NCBI GenBank assembly: GCA_948567375.1
Contig: OX419756.1
Location: 44,122,552-44,186,551, forward strand
Direction of reading: 5' to 3'
Length of the DNA: 64,000 nt
Source of the DNA: Lunularia cruciata
Lineage: Eukaryota; Streptophyta; Marchantiopsida; Lunulariales; Lunulariaceae
Part shown: one piece after another, positions 24,301 through 34,070 of the stretch
Position numbering within the stretch: the stretch's first letter is position 1
Layout: every line of letters starts with the position of its first letter
Notes under the pieces: generated by a model
What the model was told of the DNA's origin: nothing
What the model saw: only the letters and a program-made list of their open reading frames with translations
Database searches by the model: none
Made by a program: the position numbers and the translations under genes

Positions 24301-25701
24301 TCTCTCTCCTGATTATTTAGAATATATACACAACCAGGTCCCAGAACCACAGAGGGCTCAGATAACTCACAAGCAGCTATGCCTGGCTGTGCAACAGTTT
24401 ATACAAGATCAAATGCCTCATGCCCCTCAGACCCACCAAGCGCTTCAACATAGTTACATCAACACACCTGCCCCCTGTAAGCTCTGCAAATTGGTAGCGA
24501 AAGATACGGGAACTGTCGTGGTATGTGACTCATGTGACCAACTCTTTCATCTCAAGTGTGTACAACCAAACAACCATACCAAGGGTGTTCCAAAGGGCGA
24601 TTGGAACTGCCCCAGTTGCTCAAGTGGAGGACGGTATTACCGCGAAAAGTATGGCTTATATCGCCGTGGTTCTGCCAACGGTGTGAAGTTATGGGCGCCG
24701 CACGAAATTTTTGGGGACACCAATAGTCTCAATGATTCTCGTGATTCTTCAATAGAGGCTGGAACAGCAACTGGTAGCAAGCAAATGGAAGCCAATCCCG
24801 ACTTGACATCGTCCAGCAAGCTTAGAGTAGAAGTTGGGGCCGGTGGTCATCCGAGCAAAGACGAGAGGGGCCTAGGGAATTATGGCGGTTCACCACATCT
24901 TATTGTGCATTTGGTGAACGAACCGTCACCGCGGACAAGTGGACCAGATCAGAACTCCTCTCAGAATCTTGTCTCAGGGGACAGATCGGGGTCTCAGACG
25001 AAGTTGACGTCTAGACCTGGACATGTGGAAACTAAAACAGTACGAGACGAATCTGAAGAACTAGGAACAGACATGCAAATGGAGTATGGGGATGAGGAAG
25101 ATGCTGAAGAGAATTTTGAACAAGTTTTGAAAGCTCAAGTTGGACGAAGAGAGAAGACGGCGGAAAAAGGGAATGCAGACTTCTCGAACAGCTTGACTGG
25201 AATGCAAGTAGAGATTCCTATGTTAATGGAGTGGGTTGGAGACAGCATTAGGACGGGAGAAGGGAAAACTTACTATAGATCTTGTCGTGTTGGGGGTCTC
25301 ACGTATCACCTGTCAGATTGTGCACTTTTTCGCCCAGAGACACCGGACGTTCCTCCCTATATTGCCAGACTTCAGGCAAGTTTGGATGCTCACTTTATGC
25401 GCTTCAGTCGTCGATGTCCAGTTTTTAGCACATTCAGAGTTCATGAATTGTGCATTCGGCCACCGCACATGATAATCATGTGGATATTCTGTTATGGAGA
25501 TTATTGGGAGAGTGTCAAACTACCTTCAGTCGTCGGGGATGCAGGGGCTTAAATTATGTATGACTGAAGATTGTGCTGTCCGTGCAGGCCCTTTGGGAAG
25601 ATCTTAGAACTAGTCACAAGTGGGTGAGGGTAAGCTGGTGCTATTATCCGAGTGACATTCCTGTCGCGATGGGTCGTCCAGGAAGAGCCGAGCCGGACGA
25701 G
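21361..25701 (+). CDS. PHD-finger and BAH-domain nuclear protein (C-terminus incomplete)
   Basis: Best model: exons 21361-22644, 22801-22891, 24078-25375 and 25588-25701, all phase-consistent, giving 929 codons before a donor at 25702. Exon 1 encodes a Ser/Pro-rich acidic N-terminus, a basic nuclear-localisation-type KPVKRRRK (about residue 286), a conserved-looking block starting YDFLFPEPETVEAALG, and an Ala/Lys/Glu coiled coil (about 378-428). The third exon encodes a C4HC3 PHD finger (24476-24619, about residues 592-639; CKLC, CDSC, H, C, CPSC). It then begins a BAH domain (about 850 onward) that continues across a GC-AG intron: LSDCALFRPE..YIARLQ joined to ALWEDL..WVRVSWCYYPSD. PHD fingers read histone tails and BAH domains bind nucleosomes or modified histones, so a chromatin-reader role is inferred. 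The second half of BAH lies in or beyond the gap; LLKSTYAVAVESAT (26238 onward) is a possible next exon. An alternative third exon at 23046 would stop after about 30 codons. Confidence 0.8.
25376..25587 (+). other. GC-AG intron within the BAH coding region
   Basis: Donor CAG|GCAAGT at 25375/25376 and acceptor GTGCAG at 25587. Only the GC donor keeps the frame; the nearby GT at 25380 leads to a stop within a few codons. The joined product restores the BAH core, YIARLQ followed by ALWEDL. GCAAGT is the usual donor of the minor GC-AG class of U2 introns. Confidence 0.75.
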
Positions 25702-25786
25702 GTAATCTTTGCGTGTGTTGGTAAATGCTTTTTAGCACTTATCCTGTAGCAGTCGCAGTCCTTTGGACTTTAAGGTTCATCACCTC

Positions 25787-25986
25787 NNNNNNNNNNNNNN
25801 NNNNNNNNNNNNNNNNNNNNNNNNNNNNNNNNNNNNNNNNNNNNNNNNNNNNNNNNNNNNNNNNNNNNNNNNNNNNNNNNNNNNNNNNNNNNNNNNNNNN
25901 NNNNNNNNNNNNNNNNNNNNNNNNNNNNNNNNNNNNNNNNNNNNNNNNNNNNNNNNNNNNNNNNNNNNNNNNNNNNNNNNNNNNNN
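25787..25986. other. Assembly gap (200 Ns)
   Basis: A run of N, probably of nominal length, inside the PHD-BAH gene downstream of its last certain exon. Part of the BAH domain may be missing here. Confidence 0.95.
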
Positions 25987-26404
25987 CCTTGTTCTCCTTC
26001 CATCATTTCTAGAGGGAAAACTGTTATGACTCTTGATTGTCTTGGCCTCATCGGCCCGAAGGCCAACTTCTGAGAGCAATGTATCAAGAAAGCTTGTATG
26101 TTTTGAGTCTATGTCTAGTTACCAAAGATAAATACTCTGCGGATTTGCAAAGTGTCTACTTTTCGATCGTTTCCTGTTCTTGCCCAAACATGACTCCTGT
26201 GCGCTTCCCTGTGGTTCTTCGAACGACTGTGACCGAGCTCCTGAAGTCCACATACGCAGTAGCAGTCGAGTCTGCGACAAAACAAACGCGGTCGACCTCG
26301 TGACGAATTTTCGTGGTTACAATTCAATGACGTCAAACCAAAGATGCAAGAACTGTACCATATTTGTCTAATTTTACGTACATTCTTCATAATTCTTCTT
26401 CTTC

Positions 26405-26440
26405 TTCCTAAGCTATTGCTCACACGCAATAGCTTAGGAA
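26405..26440. repeat. Perfect 15-bp inverted repeat, 6-base loop
   Basis: Left arm TTCCTAAGCTATTGC (26405-26419), loop TCACAC, right arm the exact reverse complement (26426-26440). It lies in the 3' region of the PHD-BAH gene. No run of T follows, so it is not a terminator of known type. Confidence 0.9.
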
Positions 26441-27028
26441 TTCGAGTTGACTGCAATGCGTGTGATATAATCCATTACATTCTTCAAGCAGGTGATAGAG
26501 AAAAAGATGTGTGGTCCCTAACCCGAACTCCAAGGATATCATAGAGAATGAAACATTTTCACATCTATTTTTGGTTCCCTTAAGAAGACTTGCAAGGTAC
26601 AACCTGTGAGGGTGGTCCTAATGACGCAAACTGTCCTACATATGTTAGGCTCGCGACACTTAAGTGGAAGGCAGAATATGAGGGTCTCCCTCTCCAAATT
26701 AAGGTAGCTGCAGTGCATCTAAAAGCAGTTAAAACATGTACTGTAAAGTATAGTCTTCACGAATTTCAGATTACTGAAATAGAAAGACCATTGTCTTGAG
26801 AGGAGCATATGAAAGACAATACAATCTAAGCAATCGTTACAATCATTTCATTCGTGTTGGAAGCATTGTGCATCTAAAGTAGTCAATCAGAGCTTTCTCT
26901 TCATTCTTTCGTCAGTTTCTCCGTGAACCGTGGAAGAAAGCGGTCAATCGAGCTCTTTACAGACGTACTGTCAGTTTCTTGTTGACAAAACCATGGCATC
27001 TACTATATATAATTGAGAGAAATGACAG

Positions 27029-27031
<3 letters not shown>

Positions 27032-27073
<42 letters not shown>
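27032..27073 (+). repeat. (GA)n microsatellite
   Basis: About 21 uninterrupted AG dinucleotides. (GA)n runs are common near plant promoters. Nothing nearby shows a function. Confidence 0.95.
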
Positions 27074-27075
<2 letters not shown>

Positions 27076-28960
27076 ATTGCAAAAAGAAATTTTGAGGTTG
27101 AGGCTATGGTGTACCATAATTAGGTGTTGTGCAGTAAAACCCTATCTCCGTTGAGAATCATCGAGGTAAAGTATAGTCGATATTCCCTGTAATAGCACGA
27201 CATTCTCTGTTGGCTTTCTTGAAGATCTTGGATAACCTGAGGGTAACAAGAAGCAAAAGGAGAACAACGAGAAGTGCTAATTCTATGCACGCAATGGAGG
27301 AGGGAAGAACTGTATATTCAACACCTCTTTTAGTCGTTATTTTCCTTTGGGCATCCTAGGTGATAAAGAGACAGACCAGACCCCTACCACAAGAGATCTA
27401 GGCTTTGTGGTTGTTAACGAGCTCTTTTGTACAAAAGATGGAAGCGGTATAAATCCACTCCAAATTAAGATGAGAACATCTCTCCCAGTCAAGCTATGAT
27501 GAGTAGGATGACTTGGGCTACTTGAGCTTTGAAAGAGACCCTAGGATTTGCTCAATGTTTTTGCCCAGTTTATTATATTGTCAAATTGACCGACATAGTC
27601 AATGTGGTGAAGTTCTTCCACGGGTTTCTTCCTCTCTACACGGAACTGAAATGGAAAAACATGAAGGCAAAAGAAAAGAAAATAGGGAAGAATTTTGAAG
27701 CCAAAGCGTATTACCACGTGGGGCGGGATTCGACCTGATACAAAAGCGAGTTTCATCATAGAAGACATTCCTCGAGAGGATGGAGGCATTCTACTGGTGT
27801 CTTTGAGTTCTTTGTGTGTTCCAGTAGCTAGCTGGTGCGAATCTCAAGAGATTTTCAGCTCCCATATGAAATTCGCTTCACTCCACACGTAAATCATGGG
27901 ATTTGTACTCTAGTTCTTTCTCTACCGTCAAGCAAAACAAAATGCTCAGTGTAGTTGGAGCTATCTTCATATGTGATTGACAGCATGAGGTTAAGAGCAA
28001 AGAATTTCTTCGAGATTCTTTGCATAATATTCTGGTGGTTGCCCATCTTGGTCCTTGGATAGCTCGTGAACCTTTAGGCATCCTTTGAAAGCAAAAGGTT
28101 TGGTGAAAGCAAAAGTTTTGAAACTTCCACAAACTTCTAGATTTCCATGAGATTTAGTTCTAGCAAGATGAAATCTTTTGAACTAAGGGTGAAAACAACG
28201 ACTTTCTCAATGGCTACACGTACCATGATCATGAAGAAGTCCATTGCGCGAGAAATCAGCGAAGGTCAAGGATCCATTGAAACAGATTCGAAGCAGATGC
28301 AATTGTAGTGCACTACGAGAGAGGTCACAATTACTATGTCATAACCTGAAGCTTATGGTTGAGAATTTTCATCCAGGAAATCACCATCATATACCGTTGT
28401 TTCTTGCATGTATCAATGGGGAAATAGTCAATTGACGTATCATATCACATACACTAGAATGATAACGGCTCGGAAAAATATTTATATCTTTTTAGATATG
28501 TTAAATGATATTTATGGAGTGCAAAGGATACTTACCAATGATGCTATTAGGGATATAGTGTTTGCTATGGCACAAGAAAGTGGATATCTTGCTTGGAGAG
28601 CATTCATATTTTTTGCAGATAATATGTGTATGAGCACACTTATACTTAGTTCTAGATGATGAGGTGATAGTGGCGGATGTTGTGGTTACAGACCCTATGC
28701 ATGATGCAATTTTGGAGGGAGTGATTACTCATCCTCTTGGATGTGCAGCAAGCGGAGCAACAACATGCAAGGTCTCCAAGTATAGGGGTATGCAACGAGG
28801 TCACTTTTTTGTTCCTCTATCCTTGGAATTACATGGAGAGATGGACACGACATTTGTCACATTTGTCAAGGGGTGCACAAGAACTTATCATATTAGAAGC
28901 CAGAGGTACCACTCTCACTCTCATACTTTGTAGCATACTTTAGACAACATGTGTTCATTG

Positions 28961-29368
28961 TGTTATGTTTGGCTTGCTATAAGTGACTTGCCTGATCAAG
29001 AGCAAGAGCAAGAGCAAAACTTGACTGATGGAAACTCCTTACAGTATCATGCGGATATATATTCAGTCACTTCTAAGGTTGAGTATTAAAGTGACTAGAT
29101 ACCTTGAGTGGTCAATACTCATGAAGTCACGCAGGTCTATATTGAGGAGTTTAGACAGTGACAGAGTGACTATCCCTGTGTTTGTATATATATACATATG
29201 TGCAATGGAAATATAGTGTCGAAGGCTGGTGTGAGCCTGTTTCAGCCGTGGAGGTAGCTTCCGGGACAGGGAGTGAACCACGTTATTTCCTGTTAGTCCT
29301 CTGATTATGTTTAATGGGTCTTATGATGTGCTATTGCGAGAGGTCCCTTGGGACTGTATTTTCTAACA
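28961..29368 (+). repeat. 5' LTR of the copia element
   Basis: 408 bp, TGTTATG...CTAACA. TATA-like (TA)n run at about 29185-29194. It contains a short AAGAGC/AGAGCA triplication near 28999. Confidence 0.97.
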
Positions 29369-29370
29369 AT

Positions 29371-29382
29371 TGGTATCAGAGC
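29371..29382 (+). promoter_or_regulatory. Primer binding site of the copia element
   Basis: TGGTATCAGAGC, exact complement of the initiator tRNA-Met 3' end, two bases after the LTR. Confidence 0.95.
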
Positions 29383-29458
29383 GTAGTTGGTCCTCAAGAG
29401 GGTCTTGAGATCTGAGGGTGCAGGGAAGTGGGTCCAGAAGCAAGTCCACAGCAAAGCA

Positions 29459-32400
29459 ATGGCAGGGGTGATATCCATATCCAATGCTAAATTTGCAGTG
29501 GAGAAGTTTGATGGGAAAAACAATTTTGGACTTTGGCAACTGAAGATGAAGGACCTTCTTGTCCAGCAAGGACTGCATGGAGCACTGAAGAAGAAAAAGG
29601 AGGACAAAAGTGATGAGGATGGGGAAGATGAAGATGCAGATCTGAGAGCTATTAGCACTATTAGGTTGAACCTTGCTGATGAAGTACTATACAATGTTAT
29701 GAATGAGGAATCTGCACCAAAACTATGGGCCAAACTGGAGAATCTTCATATGACCAAGTCTTTGACAAACAGACTGTTTCTTAAACAGAAGTTGTATATG
29801 TTGAGGATGAAGGAAGGCCAGAGTATTATGGAGCACCTTAATGCTTTCAACAAAATCATTTGTGAGTTGATGAGCATAGAGGTTAAGTTAGAAGAGGAGG
29901 ATAAGGCATTGCTGTTATTGACTTCACTTTCTCCATCATATGAGCATCTGGTCACAACTCTTCTATATGGGAAGGATGATATAAACTGTGAGGAGGTCAT
30001 TTCAGCATTATTGTCCAATGAGATGCAAAAAAGACCCAACCAAGAGAAGACAAATTCAGAGGCTCTATTTATCAGAGGAAGGGCAAGAGAGAGAGATCAG
30101 ATCAGAAGTAAATCAAGATCTAAGTCTAGAACTGGAGGTTTCAATGGCAAGTGCTGGATTTGTGGGAAGGTTGGACATTTCAAGAAGGATTGTAACAACA
30201 AGAGGCTTGAGTCCAACAAGGATAAAGGTCAACTTTCAGATCAAGCAAGCATTGCTGAGTCATCTGGAGTTGTGGATGATGTTTTATGTGTTACCCAAGA
30301 CAAAGATCAATTTGAGGAGTCATGGATATTGGACTCAGGTTGCTCTTACCATATGTGTCCAAATAAGGAGTGGTTTCATGAGTACAAATCATTCAATGGA
30401 GGATCTGTAATAATGGGGAACAACATGGCTTGTAAAGCTATTGGCATTGGTACAATACGCATTAAGATGTTTGATGGTATTGTGAGGACTCTTGTTGATG
30501 TGAGGCATGTTCCTGAGTTAAGGAAGAATTTGATATCACTAGGCACTTTGGACTCAAATGGTTGGAGGTGGGGAGCAGAAAATGGAACACTCAAGGTATC
30601 AAAAGGAGCATTGGTTGTAATGAAGGGCAAGAAGATAGGAAACCTTTATGAGCTTGTTGGAGAGACCATCACTGGAGGAGAGGCAAGTACTATTTCTGAA
30701 AATGAAGATCCCAAAGATCTTACTCAGTTATGGCACCTCTGGTTGGGTCATATGAGTGAAAGGGGTCTAAGTGAATTGTCCAAGCAACAACTTCTGAAGG
30801 GCCTTAAAAGTTGTAAGTTAAAATTCTGTGAGCATTGTGTAATAGGAAAGCAACGGAGGGTAAGCTTTTCCACAGGAGTTCATTGCACAAAGGGAATTTT
30901 AGACTATGTGCATTCCGATGTTTGGGGCCCTGCACCTGTAGCTTCAAAATCTGGAGCATTATATTTTGTGTCTTTGGTTGATGATTACTCTAGGAGAGTA
31001 TGGGTCTACACCATGAAGCAAAAATCAGAGGTCTTCTCTATCTTTAAACAATGGAAGGTGATGATGGAGAAACAAACTGGAAGGAAATTGAAGTGTTTGA
31101 GGTCTGATAATGGTGGAGAATACAAATCTGGAGAGTTTGATAGATATTGTAAGAGTGAAGGGATAATCCATCACTTTACCATACCAGGTACTCCTCAACA
31201 AAATGGTGTGGCAGAGCAGATAAATCGTACACTCTTGGAGAAAGCAAGAAGTATGTTAAGCAACGCTGGATTGGAGAAGAGTTTTTGGGCAGAAGCTATA
31301 AATACGGCTTGTCATTTGGTAAACCTTTCTCCCTCTACTGCTATTGAGTGTAAGACACCTATGGAAAAATGGACAGGTAGGCATGTTGATTACTCTTCAC
31401 TTAGAGTATTTGGATGCATAGCTTATGTTCATATTCAACAAGAACAAAGGACAAAGTTAGACCCCAAATCTAGAAAATATATATTCTTGGGATATGAGAA
31501 GGATACAAAGGGATATAGATTGTGGGATCCAGAAAGGTGTTGTCTTGTTGTGAGTAGGGATGTAGTTTTTGATGAGACTAGTACAATGAAGACTATTACT
31601 ATAGCAAAAGAAAAGAAAAAACAAATTCAGTCAGATTTTATTAAGATAGATATTGATACTGGAAATGAAGACATTTCACCTCTTGTAGATCTACCAAGTG
31701 AACCATTAGAAGAGCAAAGCCCAGAAGTGATTCATGAACCTAGGTATCCAAATAGGGATAGAAGGCCTCCAAAGAGATTTGATGATTCTTTTGTAGCTTA
31801 TGCTCTTCTTATGGAGAATGGTGAGCCTTCTTCATATGAAGAGGCAATGCAAGATCAAGAATGTCAAAAATGGCATGGTGCAATGGAAGAGGAGATGAAG
31901 TCTTTGGCCAAGAACCAAACTTGGAGACTTGAAAAATTGCCTATGGGAAAGAAGGCAATTGGTTGCAGATGGATATTTCGGAAGAAGGAAGGACTTCCAA
32001 AATCAGGTGGAGATAGATGCAAAGCAAGGCTTGTAGCAAAGGGTTATAGCCAAAAAGAAGGTATTGACTTCAATGAGATTTTTTCACCAGTGGTAAAAAT
32101 CTCTTCAATTCATGCACTATTGGCAATAGTTGCATAGCATAACTTGGAGTTGGAGCAACTAGATGTTACAACTGCTTTTTTACATGGAGAATTGGAGGAG
32201 GAGATTTACATGCATCAACCTGAAGGTTTTGTGGTACCAAGGAACCAGAACCAGGTTACAAAAGTCTTTATATGGACTAAAGCAAATTCCAAGACTTTGG
32301 TACATGAAATTTGATACTTTCATGTTGAAGCAAGGATATAACAGAAGTGAATCAGATTGTTGTGTGTACCTCAAGAAGCTACATGGACCTAGAGTATTTG

Positions 32401-33404
32401 ATTTAATCATCTTGGTACTATATGTGGATGATATGCTGATTGTTGCAAAGGATGTGGTTGAGGTGGAGAAATTGAAAGCACAACTTGGTAAGGAATTTGA
32501 TATGAAGGACTTGGGTTCTTCAAAGAGGGTACTTGGGATTGAAATCCATCGGGATAGAAGCAAGGGAAAATTATGGATATCTCAAAGGAGATATTTGGAA
32601 AAAGTACTTGCTTGGTTTGGCATGGAGAAAGCAAAACCAGTGAACACTCCAATGGCAAGTCATTTCAGGATATCATTGGAGCAATGTCCATCAAATGAGG
32701 AGGAGAGAAAAGTAATGTCCAACATTCCTTATGCTAGTGCTGTTGGGAGTTTAATGTATGCTATGGTCTGCACTAGACCAGACATCTCATATGCTGTGAG
32801 CATGGTGAGTAGATACATGGCAAATCCGGGGAAACAACATTGGGAAGTTGTGAAGTGGATACTTTGTTACTTGAAAGGGACTATAAATATTGGCATTAAC
32901 TTTGATGTGGAGAAGGAACAAGAAGGAGGAATTACAGGGTACGTAGATTCTGATTTTGCCGGAGACTTGGATAAGAGAAGGTCTACAACAGGATTTGCTT
33001 TTACACTTGTTGGTGGTGCAGTAAGTTGGAAGTCTACTCTCCAATCTACTGTTGCTCTTTCCACTACAGAGGCAGAATAGATGGCAACAACTGAGGCTGC
33101 CAAGGAGGCAATATGGCTACAAAGATTAGCCAAGGATATAGGACTCCCTAATATGAAGTCCACACTCTTTTGTGATAGCCAAAGCGCTATTCACTTGGCA
33201 AAGAATCAAGTATATCATTCAAGGACAAAGCATATTGATGTGAGACACCATTTTATCAGGGAAGCTATGACAAATGGTGAAATCAATTTGCAAAAGATTG
33301 GCACAGAGGTAAACGCAGCTGATATGTTGACTAAACCTGTTCCTGTTGAGAAATTCAAGTTATGCATGAACTTGCTTAACATTCAATGTTGCTCTTTGGG
33401 ATGA
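29459..33404 (+). pseudogene. Copia gag-pol polyprotein with three disabling lesions
   Basis: The first ATG after the primer binding site is at 29459; 892 codons are open. Gag occupies about residues 1-260, with a zinc knuckle CWICGKVGHFKKDC near residue 232. The protease motif DSG is near 292. Integrase follows, with a zinc-binding HMSERGLSELSKQ..CEHC region and catalytic residues visible in HSDVWGP, SDNGGEY and GVAEQINRT. RT begins before the first stop, TAG at 32135-32137. The RT then reads in the same frame to about 32250, where it shifts by one base. The next frame gives SLYGLKQ, YVDDM (RT active site) and RNase H up to STTEAE, where TAG at 33078-33080 stands in place of the usual Tyr. 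The last part, to 33404, carries SRTKHIDVRHHFIRE. All domains are otherwise well preserved. Confidence 0.93.
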
Positions 33405-33419
33405 TAAGGTGGATACAAG

Positions 33420-33433
33420 CAAAAGGTGGAGTT
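33420..33433 (+). promoter_or_regulatory. Polypurine tract of the copia element
   Basis: Purine-rich AAAAGGTGGAG directly before the 3' LTR. Expected plus-strand priming site. Confidence 0.75.
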
Positions 33434-33841
33434 TGTTATGTTTGGCTTGCTATAAGTGACTTGCCTGATCAAGAGCAAGAGCAAGAGCAAAACTTGACTG
33501 ATGGAAACTCCTTACAGTATCATGCGGATATATATTCAGTCACTTCTAAGGTTGAGTATTAAAGTGACTAGATACCTTGAGTGGTCAATACTCATGAAGT
33601 CACGCAGGTCTATATTGAGGAGTTTAGACAGTGACAGAGTGACTATCCCTGTGTTTGTATATATATACATATGTGCAATGGAAATATAGTGTCGAAGGCT
33701 GGTGTGAGCCTGTTTCAGCCGTGGAGGTAGCTTCCGGGACAGGGAGTGAACCACGTTATTTCCTGTTAGTCCTCTGATTATGTTTAATGGGTCTTATGAT
33801 GTGCTATTGCGAGAGGTCCCTTGGGACTGTATTTTCTAACA
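33434..33841 (+). repeat. 3' LTR of the copia element
   Basis: 408 bp, identical to 28961-29368, followed at once by the CATTG duplication. Confidence 0.97.
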
Positions 33842-33954
33842 CATTGCTCTACAAAGAGCATTGGCTGGTGCAATCCACAGGAGAGCAACCACTCTAGGTG
33901 ATGCTTCTTTGGATGCTCCAGTAATTTGTAGACCTTATGACTTACATAGCTTGG

Positions 33955-34070
33955 ATACCTTAGGTGCGATAGTGTAGATTTCTCATATCTACACTATTGG
34001 AGCCTAGCCCCATTTTACCTGGTTTGTCTCTCCCATGTACGGTTTGATGGAGTCTTCCCATCTTTCATAT
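33955..34070 (+). repeat. 3' end and flank of the RT-type repeat, copy 1, with a hairpin
   Basis: Shares TTAGGTGCG, ATTTCTC, CCTAG(C/T)CCCATTTTACCT, TTGTCTCTCCC and a GATGG..TCTTCCCATC segment, in order, with the minus-strand sequence at 48587-48715. It includes a perfect 11-bp stem, ATAGTGTAGAT (33969-33979) and its complement (33987-33997), with a 7-base loop. A short piece of the same family (TTTTGTCTCTCCCTTGTACG) occurs near 36640. Confidence 0.65.

Larger units (their letters stand above)
26304..28407. other. No gene recognised; possible 3' part of the PHD-BAH gene, then unassigned
   Basis: 26588-26798 contains an open stretch with TCEGGPNDANCPTYVRLATL. It could be a late exon of the preceding gene, but I could not join it in phase. 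Around 27529-27735 an open frame (FHGFLPLYTELKWKNMKAKEKK) is lysine-rich and of unknown origin. It may belong to the repetitive coding sequence that becomes recognisable at 28408. Confidence 0.4.
28961..33841 (+). mobile_element. Ty1/copia LTR retrotransposon, very young insertion
   Basis: A 4881-bp element with 408-bp LTRs that I find identical on direct comparison, and a perfect CATTG target duplication (28956-28960 and 33842-33846). A perfect primer binding site and a polypurine tract are present. The gag-pol order gag, protease, integrase, RT, RNase H is that of Ty1/copia. Identical LTRs mean too little time for even one fixed substitution. Nevertheless the coding region has two nonsense codons and a frameshift in pol, so this copy probably moved with proteins from a relative. 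Confidence 0.97.
28408..33977 (+). pseudogene. Decayed reverse-transcriptase-type repeat protein, C-terminal part, split by a copia element
   Basis: The left piece (28408-28960) shows LTNDAIRDIVFAMAQESGY, then ADVVVTDPMHDAILEG, then KVSKYRGMQRGHFFVPLSLE in shifting frames. The right piece (33842-33977) begins exactly at the copia target duplication and continues in frame as QHVFIALQRALAGAIHRRA, ending LGAIV-stop at 33975-33977. The order of (H/N)xxxRD..A..G, DVxVTDP, a K..KY..FVPLxxE block and a final ALQR..AxxRRA resembles the region after the RT domain in reverse-transcriptase-like proteins of retroelements in algae, plants and protists. I recall that pattern and did not search for it. No RT catalytic motif is preserved. 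Its 3' flank recurs at 48587-48715. Confidence 0.45.

Noticed and set aside
28408-28960. Idea that this is a giant-virus insertion as reported in some mosses
   Set aside because: The readable motifs fit a repetitive RT-type protein and the sequence is repeated in the window; no viral core gene is recognisable.
29028-29281. ORFs on both strands at 29028-29281, repeated exactly at 33501-33754
   Set aside because: They lie inside the copia LTRs; their exact duplication follows from the LTR identity, not from a gene.
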